The notes beneath the pieces are model-generated. The model saw only the letters and a program-made list of their open reading frames with translations. It was not told the DNA's origin and searched no databases. A DNA stretch of 64,000 nucleotides from Chitinophaga sp. GbtcB8 (GTDB lineage Bacteria; Bacteroidota; Bacteroidia; Chitinophagales; Chitinophagaceae): positions 1 through 64,000 of the forward strand of contig NZ_JAGXJN010000019.1 of the NCBI RefSeq assembly GCF_019091455.1, given 5' to 3'. Position 1 is the stretch's first letter; each line of letters begins with the position of its first letter. A program made the position numbers and the translations under genes. Positions 46,379 through 51,651 of the stretch are shown in pieces.

Positions 46379-47479
46379 TTATTTTTGAGGCGTAAAGATC
46401 TGCCGCAGCTGATCAACCAATACTCCGCTACCACTTACACTAATGCTGCTGATCTTCTCTGCTATCTTTTCCACGTATTCCATTTCCTTCAGCTTCCACA
46501 GCATCGGGTTATCTTCCATCAGTTTTGCAGTGTTCAGCAAGCTACGTGTGCTGGCGGTTTCTTCCCGGCGCATAATGGTGTTGGCCTGCGCTTTCTTTTC
46601 CGCTACCAGCACCTGGTTCATGATGTCTTTCATTTCACCCGGCAGTATAATATCGCGGATACCGAAGCCGGTTACCTGCACACCCAGGCCAGCTGCTTTA
46701 TCGCTTACCGCTTGCAGAATGAAGGGCGCCAGGGTATCTTTCTTTTCCAGCAGCTCATCCAAACCCAAACCGGCAACGTATTCACGCAGCGCCAGCTGGA
46801 ACAGGATGTACAATTGTTTATCGTACTCCTTGTGCTGCAAAATGGCTTTTTCAATATCAGTAACCCTGTATTGTGCCCAGGCGTTAATACGCAAAGCTGC
46901 TTTGTCTTTGGTTAGTATTTCCTGGCCATTCAGCTCTGTTTGCAGCTGCCGCGTATCTACTTTACCTATAAGGATGGGAATGTGGTTCCGCCAGAAGTAG
47001 TACACACCACCTGCCAGTGTTTGCGCATACTTACCATCAATGAACAGTACTGCACGCTCATAACTTTCCACACTGAAGGTGCGCACGTAAGGCGCTACCA
47101 GCCGGTGCTGCAGTGTGGTACGGTCAAGGTTTTCCGTTATCTGCACCTTGTTCAAACCGGCACGTACAAATTTGTATTGTACAATACCTTTCCAGAAAAC
47201 GTGGCGGCCGGTAGTAAGCACCTGTTTCAGCAAACCGTTTTCATATTGCAGCACTATTTCATCTTCCTTTACCTCTACTACGTGCAGCCTTGCTGCCAGC
47301 GCTTCATCCTGCAACAGGATGTTGAGCTCATAAGCTGTTTCAAACGGCGCAGTAGTATCGTATATCCGCACAGTATCAGCGGGCATCAGCCAGTAGCTGC
47401 CCTCTGCCAGCATGCGTTTGTACACGCCATTTTTAAACACCAAACCAAGCTGGTAGGCGTTAATTGTTACCCTTTTCAT
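46379..47479 (-). CDS. Slipin-type SPFH/Band-7 protein, last gene of the tRNA-like array locus
   Basis: 366 residues. The Band-7 region spans roughly 95-300 (SYERAVLFIDGKYAQTL, KAALRINAWAQYRVTD, then GLGVQVTGFGIRDIILPGEM), followed by a helical segment (VAEKKAQANTIMRREETA) that drives oligomerisation. There is no N-terminal membrane anchor, unlike typical stomatins; an extra beta-rich N-terminal segment is present. SPFH proteins form ring scaffolds. Comparative genomics has linked some of them to tRNA-like noncoding RNAs in RNA-repair systems. Here three degenerate tRNA-like units and a long hairpin sit directly upstream on the same strand, and an RNase H-like gene and seven tRNAs further up. 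Confidence 0.88.
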   Translation of the reverse strand: MKRVTINAYQLGLVFKNGVYKRMLAEGSYWLMPADTVRIYDTTAPFETAYELNILLQDEALAARLHVVEVKEDEIVLQYENGLLKQVLTTGRHVFWKGIVQYKFVRAGLNKVQITENLDRTTLQHRLVAPYVRTFSVESYERAVLFIDGKYAQTLAGGVYYFWRNHIPILIGKVDTRQLQTELNGQEILTKDKAALRINAWAQYRVTDIEKAILQHKEYDKQLYILFQLALREYVAGLGLDELLEKKDTLAPFILQAVSDKAAGLGVQVTGFGIRDIILPGEMKDIMNQVLVAEKKAQANTIMRREETASTRSLLNTAKLMEDNPMLWKLKEMEYVEKIAEKISSISVSGSGVLVDQLRQIFTPQK

Positions 47480-47549
47480 TTTTTCAATTTTATTGCTGTT
47501 TTAAAAAGACCAGCGCTACGTTGCATTCAATACATACGGAGGTGGATTT

Positions 47550-47622
47550 CCGTTACAGGGGACCGTTAATGGAACAGGTGCGGTGTGCATAACCTGTTTT
47601 AATCATTGGCTGCCTGTAACGG
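47550..47622 (-). ncRNA. Nested long hairpin upstream of the slipin gene
   Basis: CCGTTACAGG (47550-47559) pairs with CCTGTAACGG (47613-47622), and inside AACAGGT (47573-47579) pairs with ACCTGTT (47592-47598) around a 12-base loop. It lies between the last tRNA-like unit and the slipin start, so it is either part of the noncoding RNA or a slipin leader. No T run follows. Strand is assumed from the neighbours. Confidence 0.5.
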
Positions 47623-47705
47623 AGCATTCACCCGCTGGTATTTACCAAACCGCCTGTCGCCTATACCTTTTGCATAAGCCGGCCGGGTAACGCTGGTTTT
47701 GTTGG

Positions 47706-47772
47706 TGCACTTTTTAGGGAAGGAGTGCGCTTCCGGATTGTTGCATTACCTATTATGCTATCCTTAAAAGGA
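47706..47772 (-). ncRNA. Degenerate tRNA-like unit 3 (D arm kept)
   Basis: On the minus strand AAGGA (47772-47768) and TA are followed by a good D arm, GCAT-AATAGGTA-ATGC (47758-47743), with the conserved GG in the loop. A GCACT/AGTGC stem (47707-47711 with 47724-47728) stands where a T arm would be, but lacks the TTCGA loop. The 5' strand AAGGA pairs with the TCCTT that ends unit 2. Confidence 0.45.
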
Positions 47773-47827
47773 GCGGGATTTGAACCCACATGTAACTGTT
47801 GCTCTAACCAATTGAGCTAACGGTGCT
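47766..47827 (-). ncRNA. Degenerate tRNA-like unit 2 (D and T arms, no anticodon arm)
   Basis: The D arm GCTC-AATTGGTTA-GAGC (47817-47801) and the T arm GTGGG-TTCAAAT-CCCGC (47889-equivalent positions 47789-47773) are intact. Only 11 bases (47800-47790) lie between them instead of about 22, so the anticodon arm is missing. Its own acceptor strands do not pair with each other. Instead ACCGT of its 5' strand pairs with ACGGT ending unit 1, and its 3' TCCTT pairs with AAGGA of unit 3. Confidence 0.6.
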
Positions 47828-47828
47828 T

Positions 47829-47890
47829 TAAACCGTGAAGGAATCGAACCTTCGACCCACAGGTCAGGACACTACCATAACGCGAACAAC
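47829..47890 (-). ncRNA. Degenerate tRNA-like unit 1 (T arm kept, short anticodon arm)
   Basis: The T arm GAAGG-TTCGATT-CCTTC (47853-47837) is perfect and followed by ACGGTTT. The D region (TCGCGTTATGGTAGTGT, 47886-47870) keeps the GG loop but pairs weakly. A GACC/GGTC stem with a 4-base loop replaces the anticodon arm. No 5' partner for ACGGTTT exists upstream; it pairs with the 5' strand of unit 2 (47820-47824 with 47832-47836). Confidence 0.5.
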
Positions 47891-47967
47891 AGCATACAGC
47901 AAGCTACGGCCGCTGCACTGCGGGGCTTCTAAGACCACGCCCGGGTTGCCGGTTAGAGGGATATCCG

Positions 47968-48012
47968 CTTCCCCTTTCAGGGGGAAGATCTTTTACTGAT
48001 GCTTTCCATCAG
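47968..48012. ncRNA. Two adjacent strong hairpins between ykuK and the tRNA-like units
   Basis: CTTCCCC/GGGGAAG (47968-47974 with 47981-47987, 6-base loop) and CTGATG/CATCAG (47996-48001 with 48007-48012, 5-base loop). Neither has a T run. They may be processing or stability elements of the polycistronic RNA. Confidence 0.5.
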
Positions 48013-48014
48013 TC

Positions 48015-48126
48015 ATATTTTATAATCTGTTTTGGCAGCTCATCCAACATAGGTGAAGAATTGCCTGCTGTCCGGCAGCTATATTTTATACCCGCACCTT
48101 TCCAGTTTTAACAGCTCATCCAAACA
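48015..48126. repeat. Imperfect direct repeat downstream of ykuK
   Basis: ATATTTTATA followed by CAGCTCATCCAACAT occurs at 48015-48050 and again, with a longer insert, at 48081-48126 (CAGCTCATCCAAACAT). The spacing is about 66-75 bp. No coding sense was found. Confidence 0.55.
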
Positions 48127-48165
48127 TGGAGAGCTATCTGCTGTAGCGCAATTATTTCTGTCTTC

Positions 48166-48651
48166 TCAATGCACGGCTTTATCTGCGCAGCTGCTGCTGG
48201 CAAAGGCATGCGGCTTAGCTTTAAAGGCAAAACCCATCCCGGTGATATAACCCATTGCTTCCTTTAAAGCATCATTACTTTTAAAGTTGGGCTGCGTGTT
48301 AATATCTGCGTGCACTTCCATGTCTACATTGTAAGTAGTGAACAGGCCACATAATTCGTAGGCTACTTCAATACTTTTAGTTACTTCCGCCAGCATCCTT
48401 TCTCTTACAGACATTTTGCGTACCGTGGTTTCATTGTGTATATACATGAAACCGCCTTTTCCTTTGCGGATAAATACAATTACGGTGGCAAACTCCGTGG
48501 TGCGGCCTTTCACCTGGCTGTCTGTACCTATACAAACTTTCATGGTGTAACCATTGTGGATGGCTTGTACCAGCACATCCCTTATTTCATCTTCGATCGG
48601 TGTTTTTACAATGGCGCCGTTTAACCGTCTCCATTGTCTTTTGTGGTCCAT
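48166..48651 (-). CDS. YkuK-family (DUF458) RNase H-like protein
   Basis: 161 residues. CIGTDSQVKG places the first acidic residue at D44; MEVHADINTQPNFKSND gives D116 and CADKAVH the last at D157, in line with an RNase H-like active site. MGYITGMGFAFKAKPHAFASSS is the conserved family segment. YkuK proteins have an RNase H fold and no proven substrate. The gene lies inside the tRNA array: tRNA-Phe ends 24 bases before its start, and tRNA-like units follow it, all on one strand. That suggests it acts on these RNAs (inference). Confidence 0.88.
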   Translation of the reverse strand: MDHKRQWRRLNGAIVKTPIEDEIRDVLVQAIHNGYTMKVCIGTDSQVKGRTTEFATVIVFIRKGKGGFMYIHNETTVRKMSVRERMLAEVTKSIEVAYELCGLFTTYNVDMEVHADINTQPNFKSNDALKEAMGYITGMGFAFKAKPHAFASSSCADKAVH

Positions 48652-48674
48652 GACATTCTGTTTTTATTGGTCCG

Positions 48675-48746
48675 TGGCTGGGGCAGGATTCGAACCTGCA
48701 CAGGCGATGCTTCAAACCGCTGCTCTACCATTGGAGCTACCCAACC
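48675..48746 (-). tRNA. tRNA-Phe (GAA)
   Basis: All arms fold. Acceptor GGTTGGG/CCCAGCC (one G-T pair), D arm GCTC/GAGC, anticodon stem GCGGT/ATCGC, loop TTGAAGC with anticodon GAA, T arm GCAGG-TTCGAAT-CCTGC, discriminator A, no encoded CCA. G37 is unusual for tRNA-Phe, which normally has A37. 72 bases. Confidence 0.85.
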
Positions 48747-48761
48747 GTTAATTATGTTTTG

Positions 48762-48833
48762 CGGAGCGGGAAAGATTCGAACTTTCATCCTGCGGCTTAA
48801 CAGGCCGCTGCTTTACCATTAAGCTACCTATCC
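48762..48833 (-). tRNA. tRNA-Asn (GTT) with mismatched acceptor stem
   Basis: D arm GCTT/AAGC, anticodon stem GCGGC/GCCGC, loop CTGTTAA (GTT) and T arm GAAAG-TTCGAAT-CTTTC are perfect. The acceptor GGATAGG/CCGCTCC has two adjacent mismatches (positions 4-69 and 5-68). Discriminator G, no CCA. It may be weakly functional or not charged. Confidence 0.8.
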
Positions 48834-48837
48834 GTAC

Positions 48838-48894
48838 TGGTGTGAGCTTGTACCACTGTCCAGAAGTGGTAAGGGATAAATAGCACTCACACCA
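48838..48894 (-). ncRNA. Armless tRNA-like hairpin between tRNA-Lys and tRNA-Asn
   Basis: A 9-bp outer stem, TGGTGTGAG (48838-48846) with CTCACACCA (48886-48894), encloses a 6-bp stem ACCACT/AGTGGT (48852-48857 with 48865-48870) with a 7-base loop. On the minus strand the loop is TCTGGAC. The outer stem resembles the acceptors of neighbouring tRNAs (TGGTTCG, TGGCCTG), and the inner one an anticodon arm; D and T arms are absent. Total 57 bases. Confidence 0.45.
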
Positions 48895-48897
48895 TTG

Positions 48898-48972
48898 TTG
48901 GCCCGGTGAGACTCGAACTCACAACTCCCGGTGTAAAAGACCGGTACTCTAAACCAATTGAGTTACGAACCA
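48898..48972 (-). tRNA. tRNA-Lys (TTT)
   Basis: Acceptor TGGTTCG/CGGGCCA (two G-T pairs, U1-A72), D arm ACTC/GAGT with AATTGGTTTA loop, anticodon stem CCGGT/ACCGG, loop CTTTTAC with anticodon TTT, T arm GTGAG-TTCGAGT-CTCAC, discriminator A. 75 bases, no CCA. A U1-A72 end is unusual for tRNA-Lys. Confidence 0.88.
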
Positions 48973-49018
48973 ATTTTGTTTTGGGCGTCATTAAACTACA
49001 GACGTCATTTTTATTCAG

Positions 49019-49090
49019 TTGCCGGATTCAGAATCGAACTGAAACTATCACAGCCAAAATGTGATGTGTTGACCATTACACTATCCAGCA
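49019..49090 (-). tRNA. tRNA-Gln (TTG)
   Basis: Acceptor TGCTGGA/TCCGGCA with U1-A72 as usual for tRNA-Gln, D arm GTGT/ACAC, anticodon stem TCACA/TGTGA fully paired, loop TTTTGGC with anticodon TTG, T arm TTCAG-TTCGATT-CTGAA, discriminator A. 72 bases, no CCA. The most canonical member of the array. Confidence 0.9.
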
Positions 49091-49095
49091 ATTTG

Positions 49096-49167
49096 TGGTG
49101 ACTGACAGATTCGAACTATCAACCTTTACGGTATCAGCGTAGTGCGCTACCATTGCGCCAAGTCACC
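49096..49167 (-). tRNA. tRNA-Ile (GAT)
   Basis: Acceptor GGTGACT/AGTCACC perfect, D arm GCGC/GCGC, anticodon stem CTACG/CGTAA with a C-A mismatch at 27-43, loop CTGATAC (GAT), T arm GATAG-TTCGAAT-CTGTC, discriminator A. 72 bases, no CCA. It differs strongly from the usual rRNA-operon tRNA-Ile. Confidence 0.85.
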
Positions 49168-49177
49168 ATTTGTTTTG

Positions 49178-49250
49178 TTGGCCTGACCGGGTTTGAACCG
49201 ATAGCCTTCTGCGTATAAGGCAGCTGCTCCTACCATTGAGCTACAGGCCA
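49178..49250 (-). tRNA. tRNA with anticodon TAT (Ile, AUA codon)
   Basis: Acceptor TGGCCTG/CAGGCCA perfect with U1-A72, D arm GCTC/GAGC, anticodon stem GCTGC/GCAGA with a G-A mismatch at 27-43, loop CTTATAC, T arm ATCGG-TTCAAAC-CCGGT, discriminator A. Bacteria normally read AUA with a lysidine-modified CAT anticodon, so TAT is unusual and may mark a non-standard function. Confidence 0.8.
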
Positions 49251-49274
49251 GTTTACTTTCGTATAGAGACACAG

Positions 49275-49346
49275 CGGTTCGTACGGGAATCGAACCCGTA
49301 GCTGCAGATCGACAATCTGAGATGTTAACCATTACACCAACGAACC
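49275..49346 (-). tRNA. tRNA-Asp (GTC), first gene of the array
   Basis: Acceptor GGTTCGT/ACGAACC perfect, D arm GTGT/ACAT, anticodon stem TCAGA/TCTGC with a mismatch at 27-43, loop TTGTCGA (GTC), T arm ACGGG-TTCGATT-CCCGT, discriminator G as expected for Asp. No CCA. Its 5' end begins directly after the T run of the terminator at 49349-49385. Confidence 0.87.
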
Positions 49347-49348
49347 AT

Positions 49349-49385
49349 AAAAAAAGCCCGGCCGCTTAGTACGACCGGGCTTTTT
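49349..49385 (-). terminator. Terminator/attenuator abutting the tRNA array
   Basis: On the minus strand GCCCGGTCG-TACTAAG-CGGCCGGGC folds into a 9-bp stem (one T-G pair; the plus strand has a C-A mismatch there), followed by seven Ts ending 3 bases before tRNA-Asp. Any promoter of the array must lie upstream, so the RNA polymerase has to read through this hairpin. Confidence 0.75.
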
Positions 49386-49389
49386 AACT

Positions 49390-49568
49390 GCACATAGGGT
49401 TACTTATGTGCGGGCATACCAGGGTCGTTTATATGACGAGTGCCATTCAATATGTTTATCATTCTTCTGCTGATCACTATACACATAACAGGGGTTTATG
49501 AGTGATAACCATTGATCATTCATACCTGTAAATCGTATGTTTGTTATGTGTAGTGAATGCATTTTCAT
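49390..49568 (-). ncRNA. Structured leader with a 54-codon ORF, upstream of the tRNA array
   Basis: Between two terminators lie: a long hairpin (49475-49490 with 49542-49555, TGTTATGTGTAGTG and its near-complement), with an inner ATGAGTGAT/ATCATTCAT stem at 49498-49523; and a hairpin GCACATA/TATGTGC (49390-49396 with 49405-49411). A minus-strand ORF of 54 codons (49404-49568, starts MKMHSLHITNIR) ends inside the second hairpin and 18 bases before the terminator stem. The layout resembles a leader-peptide attenuator, but the ORF could be chance. Confidence 0.4.
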
Positions 49569-49588
49569 GTTTGTGTTTTATATAAAAT

Positions 49589-49613
49589 AAAAACCCCGCA
49601 ATCTCTTGCGGGG
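49589..49613 (-). terminator. Terminator of the small CxxC peptide gene
   Basis: CCCCGCAA (49594-49601) pairs with TTGCGGGG (49606-49613), 4-base loop, followed on the minus strand by five Ts. Confidence 0.85.
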
Positions 49614-49642
49614 CCTCTGTTATATCGAATTCGTTGTTTCAA

Positions 49643-49735
49643 CTATTCTGTAGCATAACATGCCCCGCAAACGCTATCATCCTCCATGGGACTAAAGCCT
49701 TTTTTTGCGTTTGTATGTAATTGTATACGTGACAT
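49643..49735 (-). CDS. 30-residue peptide with CxxC motif
   Basis: The frame starts MSRIQLHTNAKKG and ends DSVCGACYATE. It has its own promoter (49766-49797) about 30 bases upstream and a strong terminator 30 bases after the stop, so it is a compact transcription unit of about 170 bases. The N-terminal half is basic and the C-terminal half acidic with the CGAC motif. It could be a peptide precursor, a metal-binding or redox microprotein, or a regulator. The PhyH-type oxygenase gene is upstream on the same strand, and the tRNA array follows. No family recognised. Confidence 0.6.
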   Translation of the reverse strand: MSRIQLHTNAKKGFSPMEDDSVCGACYATE

Positions 49736-49765
49736 GTTTTTTATTTTTTGTTTTCTTTAACAGTG

Positions 49766-49797
49766 CAAAGATGAAACTAATTTTTTGATAAAAACAA
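49766..49797 (-). promoter_or_regulatory. Promoter of the CxxC peptide gene
   Basis: On the minus strand TTG (49797-49795) and CATCTTTG (49773-49766) are 21 bases apart, close to the Bacteroidota consensus TTG-N17-23-TAnnTTTG (one mismatch). The intervening DNA is very AT-rich. Confidence 0.65.
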
Positions 49798-49838
49798 CTT
49801 TTGATAAAAAAATTGCATAAAATTTTTTCTTGTTACGA

Positions 49839-50567
49839 CTAACGTGTACGGCCGATGTATTCATTCCATTGTAAACCAGCCGGTAATGTGCGGTTGCAAA
49901 ATTCTATATGCATCACCCGCCTGTTACTATTGCTGGTGGCCCTGTCAGAGGCATGCAGTAATAAAGGGCGCATCAGCATAACACCTCCTTTAGGCACATT
50001 ACACATTACTTCCGTTTCAGTTTTCCAGTCAATTGTTTCTGGCCGATAGATGCCTTTGCGATGAGAACCGGGTATTACTTTTAATGCACCATTGGCAGCA
50101 TCGGTATCATCCAAATGAATGCGGATGGTGTAAATATGTTCCAATATTTCCAGTGGTGGTTGTACTGCAAATTGCTGTTGTTTGATGGTCCACGATGTAT
50201 AACCGGGTAATGATATTTTCTGATCAACAGAAATCGTAAGATCCTGATGCCAGGCTACCCACCAGTTGGATTGAGGCGGCTTATCAAAATAAATAGACTT
50301 CACTACAAAATAGTCATCTCCGAGAAGCTGCTGAATAATTTCATGAAGGTTATTTGTGAAGATCAATGATTGCAGCTTAGGTATTTCTTTCAAACATTGC
50401 CGGATGGCAAAAAGATCGGCCGTTTTACGGAAAGTGGGAGATGTGGTATCCGCTGTAGCGAGTGCGGCACTAATGGCCTCTGTTTCATGGGCTGAAAAAA
50501 CATCCGGTATAACCGTGTACCCGGCCCGGGCTAATTGATCCAGGTAAAGAGGCATGTGCTCCTGCAT
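49839..50567 (-). CDS. Phytanoyl-CoA dioxygenase (PhyH) family protein
   Basis: 242 residues. Fe(II)/2-oxoglutarate ligands are visible: WHQDLT gives H107 and D109, LLLHASDR the distal H205, and NRRVMHIEF the arginine that binds 2-oxoglutarate. The fold hydroxylates small molecules or peptides; the substrate is unknown. No signal peptide. It is divergent from an L,D-transpeptidase gene and precedes the CxxC peptide gene by about 100 bases, which has its own promoter. Confidence 0.88.
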   Translation of the reverse strand: MQEHMPLYLDQLARAGYTVIPDVFSAHETEAISAALATADTTSPTFRKTADLFAIRQCLKEIPKLQSLIFTNNLHEIIQQLLGDDYFVVKSIYFDKPPQSNWWVAWHQDLTISVDQKISLPGYTSWTIKQQQFAVQPPLEILEHIYTIRIHLDDTDAANGALKVIPGSHRKGIYRPETIDWKTETEVMCNVPKGGVMLMRPLLLHASDRATSNSNRRVMHIEFCNRTLPAGLQWNEYIGRTR

Positions 50568-50811
50568 AAATAACAGATAAGGCCGCTAAGATAATACCCG
50601 GCCCGTCAATGTCAAATCGTTTAAAATGTCTGAAAAATGTTAAAAAAACAGCAAACAAGGGACTTCAGCCGTGTATTTTAGTCAAATTTTACCGATATTT
50701 GTTATACAAAACAAAACACTACAACTATTCCTAACTATTTTTAATCACCACAACAGGACCATATACCTGTGGAAAAACTTATGGCCTGTGTCAACTTGGA
50801 GAACTGTGAAA

Positions 50812-51573
50812 ATGAAAAAACCTATCCATCGAAGAGCTAAACTATTTATTATTCCAATTGTACTTTTTTCGTTTTTATTTGCCGCTAATGCCTCTACCAG
50901 CCGTAAGAGAGCAAAATTTATGCCGGTACCTGCTGCCGCAAGCAGCAGTAAAAGTATGGTATACGACAGCTTACAGCTGGGTACGATGGGACTTTCCCAG
51001 GATGCTTTTATGTATGGCATGATTGGTTTTAACCGCCTGTTAAATAATGGCAGGCTGCATAACGACAGCCTAATTGCTATTGTGGACTTCAGCCTTCCCT
51101 CCACCCAGAAACGCTTATTCGTTATTGATGTAAAGAACGGCCGGCTGCTGTTTAATACACTGGTATCCCATGGGAAAAATACCGGTAAGCTGAATGCTAC
51201 CAGCTTTTCCAATGCCACTAACAGTAATAAGAGCAGCTTAGGATTTTATATCACGGATAATACCTACCTGGGTGAGCATGGCTTATCACTACGTTTGCAG
51301 GGAACGGAAAAAGGCATTAATGATAATGCTATGCACCGGGGTATTGTGATGCACGGCGCCAGTTATGTGAATGAAGATTTTATTAGTAACCAGGGCTACA
51401 TTGGCCGCAGCCTGGGTTGCCCGGCTATTCCGGACGACATACACCGTGAAGTGATTGAAGCGCTGAAAGGCGGCGCCTGCCTGTTTATTTACAGCGCTAA
51501 CAAAAATTATATTGCACGTTCCAAGATGCTGAAACAGGACAAAACTTTAGCTATGAGCACCCCGGTGCTGTAA
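50812..51573 (+). CDS. Murein L,D-transpeptidase catalytic-domain protein (YkuD_2 type)
   Basis: 253 residues from the ATG at 50812; the frame is open upstream to a GTG at 50671 but the signal-type helix (LFIIPIVLFSFLFAANA) starts here. Catalytic residues are in GIVMHGASY (His) and YIGRSLGCPAIP (Cys). This variant family is common in Bacteroidota and cross-links or modifies peptidoglycan in the periplasm. Convergent with a second, larger L,D-transpeptidase gene. Confidence 0.9.
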   Translation: MKKPIHRRAKLFIIPIVLFSFLFAANASTSRKRAKFMPVPAAASSSKSMVYDSLQLGTMGLSQDAFMYGMIGFNRLLNNGRLHNDSLIAIVDFSLPSTQKRLFVIDVKNGRLLFNTLVSHGKNTGKLNATSFSNATNSNKSSLGFYITDNTYLGEHGLSLRLQGTEKGINDNAMHRGIVMHGASYVNEDFISNQGYIGRSLGCPAIPDDIHREVIEALKGGACLFIYSANKNYIARSKMLKQDKTLAMSTPVL

Positions 51574-51619
51574 GCGGTATTACCTGTTATACTACCTATG
51601 TTTATTGAAAAAGTTAATG

Positions 51620-51650
51620 AAGACCTGGCATAACCTGCCGGTCTTTTCTT
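51620..51650. terminator. Terminator between the two L,D-transpeptidase genes
   Basis: AAGACC-GGCA and TGCC-GGTCTT (51620-51645) form a 10-bp stem with one bulged T, then TTCTTTTT on the plus strand. Confidence 0.7.
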
Positions 51651-51651
51651 T

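Noticed and set aside
48053..48250. 65-codon plus-strand ORF overlapping ykuK
   Set aside because: Antisense to ykuK and to the repeat at 48015-48126; low-complexity translation.
49275..49346. Prophage or integrative element with tRNA array
   Set aside because: No integrase, capsid, terminase or attachment repeats nearby; the array is tied to slipin and ykuK instead.
50671..50811. N-terminal extension of the L,D-transpeptidase from GTG at 50671
   Set aside because: The signal-type helix begins after the ATG at 50812; upstream translation shows no conserved character.
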